64,000 nt of DNA from assembly GCF_005795905.1 (NCBI RefSeq), contig NZ_VAWE01000001.1:1116001-1180000 (forward strand), given 5' to 3'. The position numbers and the translations under genes were made by a program. Shown here one piece after another: positions 7,366 to 16,772 of the stretch (its first letter is position 1; each line of letters opens with the position of its first letter). This DNA is from Streptomyces marianii. Its GTDB lineage: Bacteria > Actinomycetota > Actinomycetes > Streptomycetales > Streptomycetaceae. Below the pieces are notes generated by a model that saw only the letters and a list, made by a program, of their open reading frames with translations, made no database searches and was not told the DNA's origin.

Positions 7366-8229
7366 ATGACCTCTCTGCACCCGCGCGCGGGACGCCGCTG
7401 CCACAACGCCGTCAATCCGCTCCACTCCACCGTGTACTTCTCACCCGACTACGCGAAGGAACTCGCGGGGATCGGTGTCGAGGACACCAGCGCCGCCTAC
7501 TTCGCGGGCCGCGCCGCCGCCCTGGGCGCGGTCGGGCCGGGCACGGTCGCGGCGGCCTTCTACAACTTCAACCACGAGCTGATCGCCCGGCACCTCCCGG
7601 CCGTCTGGGACACCGCGCCGCCCGCCACGGTGCTGGACGCCCGGATGCGGGCGGTGGACGCGACACTGCGCCGGCTGCTCGGCGACGACACCGTCACCTC
7701 GCCGGAGATGGCCGAAGCCGCCCGCCTGGCACTGCGCGCCACCGAGGCCTGCACCCGGCACGCCCGCCCGCTGTACGCCGCGCACGCAGACCTGCCGGTG
7801 CCCGAGGAACCGCACCTCGCCCTCTGGCACGCGGCGACCCTGCTGCGCGAGCACCGCGGCGACGGCCATCTCACCGCGCTGCTGTCCGCCGGACTCGACC
7901 CACTGGAGGCGCTGGTCAGCCACACCGCGACCGGCAAGGGCATGTCACCGCGCTGGATCCTCGCCAGCCGCGGCTGGCGGCGCACCGACTGGGAGTCGGC
8001 TTCCGACCGGCTGCGCGAGCGCGGACTGCTCGACGCCGACGCCGAGTTGACCGAGGCGGGCACGGCGCTCCGCGCCGAGCTGGAGGAGCACACCGACCGG
8101 CTCGACCTCGCCCCGTACGAGCACCTGGGCGCGGCGGGCGTCGAACGCCTCACCGAGCTGGGCCGCGGATTCCTCATGGCGGCCGCCGCGGCCGGCGCCT
8201 TCCCCTCGGACCTCGCCGGCAAGGGCTGA
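7366..8229 (+). CDS. SCO6745-family (SalK-like) protein
   Basis: 287 residues, mainly helical, beginning with the family-typical NAVNPLHSTVYFSPDY and containing AALGAVGPGTVAAAFYNFNHELI, SRGWRRTDWESASDRLRERGLLDAD (winged-helix-like) and LAPYEHLGAAG. The family name comes from S. coelicolor SCO6745; SalK from a polyketide cluster is a relative. The biochemical role is not known; the helix-turn-helix-like middle part suggests DNA or small-ligand binding. The start directly follows a -10-like hexamer within a palindromic operator. Confidence 0.8.
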   Translation: MTSLHPRAGRRCHNAVNPLHSTVYFSPDYAKELAGIGVEDTSAAYFAGRAAALGAVGPGTVAAAFYNFNHELIARHLPAVWDTAPPATVLDARMRAVDATLRRLLGDDTVTSPEMAEAARLALRATEACTRHARPLYAAHADLPVPEEPHLALWHAATLLREHRGDGHLTALLSAGLDPLEALVSHTATGKGMSPRWILASRGWRRTDWESASDRLRERGLLDADAELTEAGTALRAELEEHTDRLDLAPYEHLGAAGVERLTELGRGFLMAAAAAGAFPSDLAGKG

Positions 8230-8514
8230 CCGGCAGAGGCCGATTGCCGGGGGCAGGCCGGCAGAGGGGCACCGGTACGAGCCGCCCGCCAGGGCCGACC
8301 GGCAGGAGCCGGCGCTCCGAGGCGCGCCACCGCCGCGGGCCGGGAACGGGACGGTACGGGCAGACCGGAAACGGGACGGTACGGGCAGGACGGCGGAACC
8401 TCGCCGGACGGGCCGGTCGGCGTTCGGCCGCAGCGGCCGGGTGGGTTTGACGGCACGGGGCACGGCAACCCGGAACCGAAGCACCACAACGTGTCCGCAC
8501 CGAGGAGGCAAACC

Positions 8515-8649
8515 GTGTTCCGTGCCGTCGCCGACGCACTCAGGACCCTCGGCGGCATCGCCGCCGCCGTCGTCACCTTCCCGTTCCGACTGCTGGCCCG
8601 TCTCTTCGGCGGCACGGCGGGGCACGGACGACGTACGCGCCGCGCGTAG
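8515..8649 (+). CDS. LPFR-motif small membrane protein
   Basis: 44 residues: one hydrophobic helix (TLGGIAAAVVTFPFRLLARLF) followed by a basic tail. I recall conserved actinobacterial small proteins with an LPFR motif; here it reads FPFR. GTG 8515 is preceded by GAGGAGG seven bases upstream. The function is unknown; the short helix suggests a membrane-associated peptide. It is 116 bp ahead of tex on the same strand. Confidence 0.7.
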   Translation: MFRAVADALRTLGGIAAAVVTFPFRLLARLFGGTAGHGRRTRRA

Positions 8650-8765
8650 GGGGGACGCGCGACACGGCCCCCGCCCACCCGGCAGAATGCAGCCGAAGAG
8701 ATCGCGCGGGCACCGGTCCGCGCGCCCTCCAGGCACAGCCGGTATCGGAAGGCGAGTCGGGAACC

Positions 8766-11147
8766 GTGACGACGTCCATCGAAGGCAGGATCGCCGAGGA
8801 GCTCGGCGTACGGGAGCGGCAGGTGAAGGCGGCCGTCGAGCTGCTCGACGGCGGGTCCACCGTCCCGTTCATCGCGCGCTACCGCAAGGAAGCGACCGAG
8901 ATGCTCGACGACGCGCAGCTGCGTACGCTCGAGGAGCGGCTGCGCTATCTGCGGGAACTCGAGGAGCGGCGGACGTCGGTGCTCGAGTCCGTCCGCGAAC
9001 AGGGCAAGCTCACCGACGAGCTCGAGGCGCAGATCCGGGCCGCCGACACCAAGGCCCGGCTGGAGGACATCTACCTCCCCTTCAAGCCCAAGCGGCGCAC
9101 CAAGGCGCAGATCGCCCGGGAGGCGGGGCTGGAGCCGCTCGCCGAGGGGCTGCTCGGCGACCCCACGGTCGAACCCCTCGCGGCCGCCGCCGCGTTCGTC
9201 GACGCCGGCAAGGGCGTCGCCGACGCCGCGGCCGCGCTGGAGGGCGCCCGGGCGATCCTCGCCGAGCGCTTCTCCGAGGACGCCGACCTCATCGGCGAAC
9301 TGCGGGAGCGGATGTGGACCCGCGGCCGGCTGGCGGCGAGGGTCCGAGACGGCAGGGAGGAGGCCGGCGCGAAGTTCGCCGACTACTTCGACTTCGCCGA
9401 GCCGTTCACCGAGCTCCCGTCGCACCGCGTGCTCGCGCTGCTGCGCGGCGAGAAGGAGGACGTGCTCAGCCTGGAGCTGGAGCCGGAGGAGCCCACGGAC
9501 GGTCCTTCGACGTACGAGGGCATGGTCGCCCGGCGCTTCGACGTGGCGGACCGGGGCCGACCGGCGGACAAGTGGCTGCTGGACACGGTGCGCTGGGCAT
9601 GGCGGACCCGGATCCTCGTGCACCTCGGGATCGATCTGCGGCTGAGGCTGCGGACGGCGGCCGAGGACGAGGCCGTACGGGTCTTCGCCGCCAACCTGCG
9701 GGACCTGCTGCTCGCCGCCCCCGCCGGAACGCGCGCGACGCTGGGCCTCGACCCCGGCTTCCGCACGGGTGTGAAGGTGGCGGTGGTGGACGCCACCGGC
9801 AAGGTCGTCGCCACCGACACGATCTACCCTCACGTACCCGCGAACAAGTGGGACGAGTCGCTGGCGAAGCTGGCCCGGCTGGCGAAGGAGCACGCCGTCG
9901 AGCTGGTGGCCATCGGCAACGGCACGGCGTCCCGCGAGACGGACAAGCTGGCCGCCGACCTCATCGCGAAGCACCCGGAGCTGAAGCTCACCAAGGTGAT
10001 GGTGTCGGAGGCGGGCGCGTCGGTGTACTCCGCGTCCGCGTTCGCCTCGCAGGAACTGCCGGGCCTCGACGTCTCGCTGCGCGGCGCGGTGTCCATCGCC
10101 CGCCGGCTGCAGGACCCCCTCGCCGAGCTGGTGAAGATCGACCCCAAGTCGATCGGCGTGGGCCAGTACCAGCACGACCTCTCCGAGGTGAAGCTCTCGC
10201 GTTCGCTGGACGCGGTCGTCGAGGACTGTGTGAACGGCGTCGGCGTCGATGTGAACACCGCCTCGGCGCCGCTGCTCTCCCGGGTCTCGGGCATCGGGAC
10301 GGGCCTCGCCGAGAACATCGTGGCCCACCGCGACCAGAACGGCCCGTTCCACTCCCGTAAGGAGCTCAGGAACGTGGCGCGGCTCGGCCCGAAGGCGTAC
10401 GAGCAGTGCGCGGGCTTCCTGCGGATCCGCGGCGGCGACGACCCGCTCGACGCGTCCAGCGTGCACCCCGAGGCGTACCCGGTGGTGCGGCGCATGGTGA
10501 AGACGACCGGCAGCGAGGTCGCCGCCCTCATCGGCAACACCGGCGTGCTGCGGTCGCTGCGCCCGGACGACTTCGTCGACGAGACCTTCGGTCTGCCGAC
10601 GGTGACGGACATCCTGCGGGAGCTGGAGAAGCCGGGACGCGACCCGCGTCCCGCGTTCCGGACGGCGACCTTCAAGGACGGCGTCGAGAAGATCTCCGAC
10701 CTGGCGTCCGGGATGGTGCTGGAGGGCGTCGTCACCAACGTCGCGGCGTTCGGGGCGTTCGTGGACGTCGGCGTCCACCAGGACGGACTCGTGCACGTCT
10801 CCGCGATGTCGCGCACGTTCGTCAAGGACCCGCGGGACGTGGTGAAGCCGGGTGACGTGGTCAGGGTGAAGGTCCTCGACGTCGACATCCCGCGCAAGCG
10901 GATCTCGCTGACCCTGCGGCTGGACGACGAGGCCGCGGCGCAGCCGGGCGGCGGTGGCGGCCAGCGCCGCGACCGCGGCCAGGGCGGCGGACGGCCGCCG
11001 CAGCAGCGCCAGGGCGGCCGCGAGCGCAGGACGGGCGCCGGCTCGGGCTCGGCGGGCCGCCAGGCGGCCGCGCCCGCCAACAGCGCGATGGCGGACGCAC
11101 TGCGCCGGGCCGGTCTCCTCGGCGACGAGCGGCGCGGCGGCCGCTGA
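8766..11147 (+). CDS. tex: Tex-family RNA-binding transcription accessory protein
   Basis: 793 residues. A helical N-terminal region (1-190) is followed by a YqgF/RNase H-like domain (TLGLDPGFRTGVKVAVVD), helix-hairpin-helix motifs (VSGIGTGLAENIV) and a C-terminal S1 domain (residues about 645-715, GMVLEGVVTNVAAFGAFVDVG). Tex binds nucleic acid and supports transcription in other bacteria. The last 70 residues are a Gly/Arg/Gln-rich disordered tail with RGG-like repeats, common in actinobacterial RNA-binding proteins. A perfect hairpin terminator follows. Confidence 0.94.
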   Translation: MTTSIEGRIAEELGVRERQVKAAVELLDGGSTVPFIARYRKEATEMLDDAQLRTLEERLRYLRELEERRTSVLESVREQGKLTDELEAQIRAADTKARLEDIYLPFKPKRRTKAQIAREAGLEPLAEGLLGDPTVEPLAAAAAFVDAGKGVADAAAALEGARAILAERFSEDADLIGELRERMWTRGRLAARVRDGREEAGAKFADYFDFAEPFTELPSHRVLALLRGEKEDVLSLELEPEEPTDGPSTYEGMVARRFDVADRGRPADKWLLDTVRWAWRTRILVHLGIDLRLRLRTAAEDEAVRVFAANLRDLLLAAPAGTRATLGLDPGFRTGVKVAVVDATGKVVATDTIYPHVPANKWDESLAKLARLAKEHAVELVAIGNGTASRETDKLAADLIAKHPELKLTKVMVSEAGASVYSASAFASQELPGLDVSLRGAVSIARRLQDPLAELVKIDPKSIGVGQYQHDLSEVKLSRSLDAVVEDCVNGVGVDVNTASAPLLSRVSGIGTGLAENIVAHRDQNGPFHSRKELRNVARLGPKAYEQCAGFLRIRGGDDPLDASSVHPEAYPVVRRMVKTTGSEVAALIGNTGVLRSLRPDDFVDETFGLPTVTDILRELEKPGRDPRPAFRTATFKDGVEKISDLASGMVLEGVVTNVAAFGAFVDVGVHQDGLVHVSAMSRTFVKDPRDVVKPGDVVRVKVLDVDIPRKRISLTLRLDDEAAAQPGGGGGQRRDRGQGGGRPPQQRQGGRERRTGAGSGSAGRQAAAPANSAMADALRRAGLLGDERRGGR

Positions 11148-11161
11148 CCCCGCCACGGCCG

Positions 11162-11192
11162 CGCGGTCCCGTTCCGCGCGGCCGGGACCGCG
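11162..11192 (+). terminator. Terminator hairpin after tex
   Basis: A 10-bp perfect stem (CGCGGTCCCG with CGGGACCGCG) and an 11-base loop lie 15 bp after the tex stop. Confidence 0.75.
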
Positions 11193-11484
11193 CGGCCCGC
11201 CGAGGAGGAAGCACGGCCATCGGTGCGCTCCCTCATCCGATCGCCACCGTGCTCGCGCGGCGGTGCGTGCCGCCCGGGCGCCTGGTACGCGCCGACGGGA
11301 CCCGACGCCCTCGCCCACCCGGCAGCACCCGACCGCGGTATGTGTTCGCACGGGCACGGAAAGCGGTTGTGACCTGCGTCCTGTCGTCGCACGGACCTCC
11401 ACTCCTACGCTTGCCTGCCACTCGCGCCCCTGGCGCGCAGGCGCTCGCCCGCTCCGGCACGACCACGGCGAGCACACGTCGAGG
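11193..11484. other. Gene-free stretch between tex and the next gene
   Basis: No frame here has convincing coding character. The segment presumably holds the promoter of the following gene; I cannot point to a clear one. Confidence 0.4.
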
Positions 11485-12030
11485 ATGGTTCCGCCCCACA
11501 TGCCCAGTGATCTGTCACCCGTCATCGCAGCCGCCACCCGCTGGCTCCTCTCGGCGTTCCCGCCTGAGGCGGGTGCGCTCGACCGTGCGCTGGCCGAGGC
11601 CCAGGCCGGACAGGCGGCGACCATCGCCGCCGCCCTGCGCTACCCGACCGAGCTGGACGCGGAGCTGCTGCATCTCCTCGGTCCCGGGGACACCGCGCGA
11701 CTGGATGCGGTCAGCGGTGCCGGCGAGGCGCCGGGGGGACCTGAACACGTCTGGCGCACCTGGGTGGACGAGACCGTCGTCAGCTGGGCGGCATGTCTGC
11801 TCGCCGACGCGGAACTCGCGGCCATGGCGACGGCCTGCGTCTCCTCGACCCACCACGGTGCCGGCTCCGTGGGTACCGCGCGCCGGCTCACCGTTCCCAG
11901 CCGTCGCGACCACCGCGCGGCGCCGCTGCTGCGCCACCCCGACCTGGTCGGCCCCGTCGCCGAACTCCACCGGGGCACCCTGTGCCGGCTGCTCGCCGCC
12001 ACGAGCCCGAGCGCGAGCGCGAGCGCGTAG
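11485..12030 (+). CDS. Conserved actinobacterial protein of unknown function
   Basis: About 181 residues, soluble and helical. It contains AATRWLLSAFPPEAGALDRALAEA, AALRYPTELDAELLHLLGPG and the conserved-looking CVSSTHHGAGSVGTARRLTVPSRRDHRAAPLLRHPDLVG. No membrane helix, signal peptide or known catalytic motif is visible. The start is ambiguous: ATG 11485 directly abuts GAGG, and ATG 11500 is 15 bases beyond it. The last codons are a Ser-Ala repeat. A very strong terminator follows. Confidence 0.7.
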   Translation: MVPPHMPSDLSPVIAAATRWLLSAFPPEAGALDRALAEAQAGQAATIAAALRYPTELDAELLHLLGPGDTARLDAVSGAGEAPGGPEHVWRTWVDETVVSWAACLLADAELAAMATACVSSTHHGAGSVGTARRLTVPSRRDHRAAPLLRHPDLVGPVAELHRGTLCRLLAATSPSASASA

Positions 12031-12032
12031 CC

Positions 12033-12086
12033 CGCCTGCCCCGCCGACGCGCCGTGGGACCGCGGCGCGCGTCGGCGGGGCAGGCG
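12033..12086 (+). terminator. Strong terminator, 18-bp perfect stem
   Basis: CGCCTGCCCCGCCGACGC pairs perfectly with 12069-12086 across an 18-base loop that can extend the helix. It starts two bases after the stop codon of the upstream gene. Confidence 0.85.
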
Positions 12087-12141
12087 CCGGTCCGGGCCCC
12101 TCTCCTCTTCGCGCTGTGGTCCCCGCGGCCGACCAGTTCCC

Positions 12142-12230
12142 GTCCGTCGTCCGGTCCCTGTCGGTCGTCCGCTCCCTGTCCGTCGTCCGATTCCCGCAGC
12201 CGTCCAGCCCCCGTCCGTCGTCCGCTGCCC
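12142..12230. repeat. Degenerate 18-bp tandem repeat (GTCCGTCGTCCG core)
   Basis: Three adjacent 18-bp units (12142, 12160, 12178) share the GTCSGTCGTCCG core, and a further copy lies at 12213-12230. They lie in the 277-bp gene-free gap between a terminator and the end of the HEAT-like gene; nothing else is seen there. Confidence 0.6.
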
Positions 12231-12363
12231 GAGGCGGCCGGAGTCACCCGGGCACGTGGTCGCGCGCCGCACGGTGCCCCGCCACACCACCCGGCCGGCG
12301 TTCGAGGAGGCCAGGTACTCCCGACGCAGGCCACACGCCGGGCGGAGCCTCCGTGACGCTCGC

Positions 12364-12780
12364 TCAGCCCTGCGGAGGCCCCGGCAGAAAACGCAGCGCC
12401 CATACCGCACGCTCGGCGACGACCGGATCCGCGTCCTCCGTCAGCGGTTCCAGCAGGGTGCGGGCCCCGTCCGGGTCGGACTGGACCAGGTCGACGATCT
12501 CCGTCGCCAGACCGTCCTGGTCGTCGCCGAGGTCGACGGCCGAAGCGCGGAGCAGCAGCGGGAGCGTGCCGGTGCCACCGAGTGACGCGATCACCCCGCC
12601 GAGCATCTCGCGGGCGTAGAAGTTCCCTTCGCCGAGGAAACGGTCCATCGCCGCCTCCAGGCGCGGCAGCAGGGCGCGGTCGCCGGACGCCGCGACGGTG
12701 TCGGCGAGGCCGATCGCCTCGTCGACGGAGTCGAGGCTGTCGAGGAGTTCGAACAGCCGGTTCAGGGAGTCGGTCGTCAT
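12364..12780 (-). CDS. Small helical, possibly HEAT-repeat-like protein
   Basis: 138 residues of amphipathic helices: LNRLFELLDSLDSVDEAIGLAD, LLPRLEAAMDRFLGEGN, and ERAVWALRFLPG at the end, where ADPVVAERAVWALRFL resembles a HEAT/Armadillo repeat. It lies 12 bp downstream of the ABC-F gene on the same strand, so the two are likely co-transcribed and this may be a partner of that ATPase; that is inference. The start is ATG 12780 with GAAGG upstream. Confidence 0.75.
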   Translation of the reverse strand: MTTDSLNRLFELLDSLDSVDEAIGLADTVAASGDRALLPRLEAAMDRFLGEGNFYAREMLGGVIASLGGTGTLPLLLRASAVDLGDDQDGLATEIVDLVQSDPDGARTLLEPLTEDADPVVAERAVWALRFLPGPPQG

Positions 12781-12792
12781 GCTCGGCCTTCT

Positions 12793-14430
12793 TCAGGACT
12801 CGGTGACCTTGCCGTGCGCCACTTCCAGGCGCCGGGTCGTGCGGACGGTGTCCAGCATCCGCCGGTCGTGGGTGACCAGGAGCAGCGTGCCCGTGTACGA
12901 GGCGAGCGCGGACTCCAGCTGTTCGATGGCCGGCAGGTCGAGGTGGTTCGTGGGCTCGTCGAGGACGAGCAGATTGACGCCCCGGCCCTGGAGCAGCGCG
13001 AGAGCCGCCCGGGTCCGTTCCCCCGGGGACAGGCTGATCGCCGGGCGCAGGACGTGGTCCGCCCTGAGGCCGAACTTGGCGAGCAGGGTGCGGACGTCGG
13101 CGGGCTCGGTGTCGGGAACCGCCGCGCAGAACGCGTCCAGCAACGAGTCCGTGCCGTGGAACAGCCGACGGGCCTGGTCGACCTCGCCGACGACGACCCC
13201 GGAACCGACGGCCGAGTGCCCGGAGTCCAGCGTGAGGCGGCCGAGGAGGGCGCCGAGCAGCGTCGACTTGCCGGCGCCGTTGGCACCGGTGACGGCGACG
13301 CGGTCGGCCCAGTCGATCCGCAGCGACACCGGTCCGAACCGGAAGTCGCCCCGTCGCACCTCCGCGTCGCGGAGGGTCGCCACGACCGACCCCGAGCGGG
13401 GCGCGGCCGCGATCTCCATACGCAGCTCCCACTCCTTGCGGGGCTCCTCGACCACGTCGAGCCGTTCGATCATGCGCTGGGTCTGGCGGGCCTTCGCGGC
13501 CTGCTTCTCGCTCGCCTCGCTGCGGAACTTTCGGCCGATCTTGTCGTTGTCACCCGCCTTGCGCCGGGCGTTCTTGACGCCCTTGTCCATCCAGGACCGC
13601 TGCATCCGGGCCCGGCCCTCGAGGGCGGCCTTCTTGTCGGCGTACTCCTCGTAGTCCTCGCGGGCGTGCCGCCGCTCGGTCTCCCGTTCCTCCAGATAGG
13701 ACGCGTAGCCGCCGCCGTAGAGGGTGATCCGCTGCTGGGCGAGGTCGAGCTCGAGGACCTTGGTGACCGTGCGGTTGAGGAACTCGCGGTCGTGGCTGAC
13801 GACGACCGTCCCGGCGCGGAGGCCGGTGACGAACTCCTCCAGCCGCTCCAGGCCGTCCAGATCGAGGTCGTTGGTCGGTTCGTCGAGGAGGAAGACGTCG
13901 TAGCGGGAGAGGAGCAGGGAGGCGAGCCCGGCCCGGGCGGCCTGGCCGCCGGAGAGCGAGGTCATCGGCTGGTCGAGGCCGATGGCGAGGCCGAGCGAGC
14001 CTGCGACCTCCTCGGCGCGATCGTCCAGGTCGGCACCACCGAGCGCGAGCCAGCGCTCGAGGCTCGCCGCGTAGGCGTCGTCGGCGCCCGGCGTGCCGTC
14101 GACGAGGCCCTGGGTGGCCTCGTCCATCGCGCGCTGGGCCACGTCGACCCCGGTCCGGCGGGCGAGGAACTCCCGTACGGTTTCGCCGTCCCGCCGTTCC
14201 GGCTCCTGCGGGAGGTGGCCCACCGAGGCCGTCGGCGGGGAGAGCCGCAGCTCACCGCGTTCCGGTGTGTCGAGGCCGGCGAGCAGCCGGAGCAGGGTGG
14301 ACTTCCCCGCGCCGTTGACGCCGACGAGGCCGATCACGTCGCCGGGGGCGACGACGAGGTCGAGCCCGGCGAACAGGGTGCGGTCGCCGTGTCCGGCGGC
14401 GAGGTCCTTGGCGACGAGGGTTGCGGTCAT
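12793..14430 (-). CDS. ABC-F family ATPase
   Basis: 545 residues: two ABC domains without membrane segments, Walker A VGVNGAGKST (residues 36-45) and TGANGAGKST, signatures LSGGQAARAG and LSPGERTRAA, Walker B FLLDEPTNDLD and LVLDEPTNHLD, with a charged linker rich in Arg/Lys/Glu between them. ABC-F proteins act on ribosomes, some conferring antibiotic resistance. ATG 14430 begins MTATLVAKDL; there is no ribosome binding site, but TAGGAT lies ten bases upstream. The small HEAT-like gene follows. Confidence 0.9.
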   Translation of the reverse strand: MTATLVAKDLAAGHGDRTLFAGLDLVVAPGDVIGLVGVNGAGKSTLLRLLAGLDTPERGELRLSPPTASVGHLPQEPERRDGETVREFLARRTGVDVAQRAMDEATQGLVDGTPGADDAYAASLERWLALGGADLDDRAEEVAGSLGLAIGLDQPMTSLSGGQAARAGLASLLLSRYDVFLLDEPTNDLDLDGLERLEEFVTGLRAGTVVVSHDREFLNRTVTKVLELDLAQQRITLYGGGYASYLEERETERRHAREDYEEYADKKAALEGRARMQRSWMDKGVKNARRKAGDNDKIGRKFRSEASEKQAAKARQTQRMIERLDVVEEPRKEWELRMEIAAAPRSGSVVATLRDAEVRRGDFRFGPVSLRIDWADRVAVTGANGAGKSTLLGALLGRLTLDSGHSAVGSGVVVGEVDQARRLFHGTDSLLDAFCAAVPDTEPADVRTLLAKFGLRADHVLRPAISLSPGERTRAALALLQGRGVNLLVLDEPTNHLDLPAIEQLESALASYTGTLLLVTHDRRMLDTVRTTRRLEVAHGKVTES

Positions 14431-14440
14431 CAGGGGACAG

Positions 14441-14446
14441 ATCCTA
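14441..14446 (-). promoter_or_regulatory. -10-like element for the ABC-F gene
   Basis: TAGGAT on the minus strand ends ten bases before the ATG, giving a very short or absent leader. No Shine-Dalgarno sequence is present. Confidence 0.35.
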
Positions 14447-14637
14447 AGGGCAGTACCGGCGGCGGCGCGGAGCCCGGGTGAACCGGTGGGTGACCGACAC
14501 GCACCGTGACACCGTGCGCCCAGAGCGTCCCGCCGCACACCGGTGCCCGGAGCCACCCGCCCGGCCCTCGGCGAGCAGCGCGGTGACCGGGACGTCCAGC
14601 CCCTGCCGATCAGGATGTCCCGACCGGGGCGCCCGGC

Positions 14638-15660
14638 TCAGTCCGCCACGGCCGCCACCAGGACTCCCCCGGCCGCGCGGGCCACCACGAACGCCCGGCC
14701 CTTCACGGCGTTGCCGTCGAGCGGGATCCGGTGGGTGCCGGGCTCCAGGGCGCCGTCGAAGACCTCGTGGGTGCGGGTGCGGTGGAGCCGGTCGAGGCGG
14801 TAGGCGACCAGCCGGACACGGCAGGCGGACGCGACCGTCACCGACGCCGTACGCCCGGCGGCGGTGAGTCCGGTCAGCCGGCGGTGTTCGGCGGGGCCGC
14901 GGTCGAGCGCCTGCTCGACCTGGGCGACGATGAGCGGCACGACGTCGGCGAGCGCGTCGACGCAGGCGGCGTCGGCCCCGGAATCGCCGAAGGCCACCCG
15001 GACCGCGGCCCGTTCGGTCTCCGTGACCGCACCGCCGAGGACGACGGCGCCGTACGCCCGCAGCTCCTCCGCCGGAACCGCCACCGTGTCACGGGCGATG
15101 TCGGCGCCGATGCCGATGGTCCGGAGGGCGGCGGCGAGCTTGGTGAGGGAGGCGGGACGGGCCCCGACGAGGAGGACCCTGCGGCGCGGTCCGACGGCGG
15201 TGCCGTCGAGGAGCCGTTCCAGTGCGGCCCGGTAGGCGTCGGCGCGGAAGCGGAAGGGCCCGGTCCCGTGGTAGCCGTTGAGCTCCAGGTCCGCGGTCTG
15301 GTCCGTCTGCCAGGCGAAGTCCCGCCAGACGACGTCGTTTCCCTGCCGCTCGATGACGGCGGTCACGGCTCCGCAGCCGAGTTCCTCGCACTCGGGGCAG
15401 CCGTAGAGGACGTGGCGGCCGCCCGGCAGCGGGGCCTCCGCGTCCAGCAGCAGTCCGCGTACCTGACGGGTGAGGATCGCCGGGGGCACGTCGGAGGCCA
15501 GCGGGGAGACGGCGTCGACGTCGGAGAGCAGGAGGAGGAGCGGGCGGCCGTCGACGACGAAGTCCAGGAAGTCGCGGTGGACCTCGAAACCTCCGTCGGC
15601 GAGGAATCCCCCGGCACGTACCGCAGGGGCCAGGGCGAACGTCGCGTACTCGGCTGACAT
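14638..15660 (-). CDS. Conserved actinobacterial protein with a Cys cluster
   Basis: 340 residues, no signal peptide or membrane segment. An N-terminal part (1-200) contains YGCPECEELGCGAVTAV, a C-x2-C-x4-C cluster that could bind metal, and WRDFAWQT. The C-terminal half has an alternating beta/alpha pattern (RRVLLVGARPASLTKLAAALRTIGIGADIARDTV) that looks Rossmann-like but lacks a Gly-rich loop. Homologues are sometimes labelled oxidoreductase; I see no support for a reaction. ATG 15660 lies back to back with the FAD oxidase gene, 69 bp apart. Confidence 0.7.
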   Translation of the reverse strand: MSAEYATFALAPAVRAGGFLADGGFEVHRDFLDFVVDGRPLLLLLSDVDAVSPLASDVPPAILTRQVRGLLLDAEAPLPGGRHVLYGCPECEELGCGAVTAVIERQGNDVVWRDFAWQTDQTADLELNGYHGTGPFRFRADAYRAALERLLDGTAVGPRRRVLLVGARPASLTKLAAALRTIGIGADIARDTVAVPAEELRAYGAVVLGGAVTETERAAVRVAFGDSGADAACVDALADVVPLIVAQVEQALDRGPAEHRRLTGLTAAGRTASVTVASACRVRLVAYRLDRLHRTRTHEVFDGALEPGTHRIPLDGNAVKGRAFVVARAAGGVLVAAVAD

Positions 15661-15717
15661 GTCCGGAGTATCCCCAGCCCTGGCGCGATGTGAGCACGGT
15701 GGCGGTGATCGGCGCTG

Positions 15718-15723
15718 TACGGT
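15718..15723 (+). promoter_or_regulatory. -10 element of a probable leaderless promoter
   Basis: TACGGT ends six bases before the ATG of the FAD oxidase, which lacks a ribosome binding site. Confidence 0.45.
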
Positions 15724-15729
15724 CCCGCC

Positions 15730-16686
15730 ATGAGCGGCGAAGTGATCGTGGTGGGCGGCGGGGTCATCGGACTGACGACGGCGGTGGAACTCGCCCGGCG
15801 GGGGCGGCGGGTGCGGTTGTGGACCCGTGAGCCCGCCGGGGCGACCACGTCCGCGGTGGCGGGCGCCCTGTGGTGGCCGTACCGGATCGAACCCGAGGCG
15901 CTCGTCGGCGCGTGGTCGCTCACGTCGCTCCGGGTGTACGAGGAGCTGGCGGAGCGGCCGGAGGAGACCGGGGTGCGGCTGGTGCCGGGAGTGCAGCCGG
16001 GCCTGTCGCCCGCCGCGCTCGGGCCCTGGGCCCGGGAACTCACGGGAATGGTGCGCGAACTGGCGCCCGAGGAGCGGCCGGCTGGGGTCGCGTCCGGGCT
16101 GTGGGCACGGCTGCCGCTGATCGACATGCCCGCTCATCTGGGCTGGCTGCGGGCCAGGTTCGAGGCGGCGGGCGGAAACGTGGAGCTCCGCACGGCCGGC
16201 TCGCTCGACGAGGCCGCGGCCGGGGCCCCGGTCGTGGTCAACTGCACGGGGCTCGGCGCGCGCGAGCTGGTTCCGGACCCGGAACTCACACCGGTACGGG
16301 GCCAGTTGGTACTGGTGGAGAACCCCGGGATCGACACCTGGTACGCGGCCGCGGACGAGGCGTCGAGCGAGCTGACGTACTTCTTCCCGCAACCGGGCCG
16401 GCTCGTCCTCGGCGGTACGGCGGTCGAGGGGTCATGGTCGCTGGAGCCGGACCCGGCGACGGCCGAGGCGATCGTCCGCCGCTGCGCCCGGGTGCGCCCC
16501 GAGATCGCCGGGGCCGAGGTGCTCGCCCACCGGGTCGGACTGCGCCCGGCGCGCTCGGGTGGGGTGCGGCTGGCCGCCGTTCCGGGCCCGTACGGCACCC
16601 GTCTGGTCCACAACTACGGGCACGGAGGAGCGGGGGTGACGGTCGCCTGGGGCTGCGCGAGGGCGGCTGCGGACCTGGTGGGCTGA
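15730..16686 (+). CDS. FAD-dependent D-amino-acid oxidase
   Basis: 318 residues. The FAD dinucleotide-binding motif VVGGGVIGLTTAVELARRG lies at residues 6-24, followed by TSAVAGALWWPYRIEP and the C-terminal signature VHNYGHGGAGVTVAWG (residues about 294-309), diagnostic of D-amino-acid oxidases. The enzyme oxidises D-amino acids to 2-oxo acids, ammonia and peroxide. The Arg of VGLRPARSGGVRL is the expected carboxylate-binding residue. The length is slightly shorter than eukaryotic enzymes, typical for Streptomyces. Confidence 0.88.
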   Translation: MSGEVIVVGGGVIGLTTAVELARRGRRVRLWTREPAGATTSAVAGALWWPYRIEPEALVGAWSLTSLRVYEELAERPEETGVRLVPGVQPGLSPAALGPWARELTGMVRELAPEERPAGVASGLWARLPLIDMPAHLGWLRARFEAAGGNVELRTAGSLDEAAAGAPVVVNCTGLGARELVPDPELTPVRGQLVLVENPGIDTWYAAADEASSELTYFFPQPGRLVLGGTAVEGSWSLEPDPATAEAIVRRCARVRPEIAGAEVLAHRVGLRPARSGGVRLAAVPGPYGTRLVHNYGHGGAGVTVAWGCARAAADLVG

Positions 16687-16772
16687 CCGGTGGGTCCGGC
16701 CGGACCGCGGCGACCGCGCGGCGAGGTGCCGGCGCCGCAGCGGCCGGCCGCCGTCGTCGCGGGCCGTCCTCG

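Noticed and set aside
7560..11624. Very long antisense frame over the SCO6745-family and tex genes
   Set aside because: It mirrors the codon bias of the plus-strand genes and is Arg/Val/Gly/His-rich; tex and its neighbour explain the region fully.
12142..12230. CRISPR array
   Set aside because: The units are contiguous tandem repeats without spacers, as are the other repeat arrays in the window; no cas genes are present.
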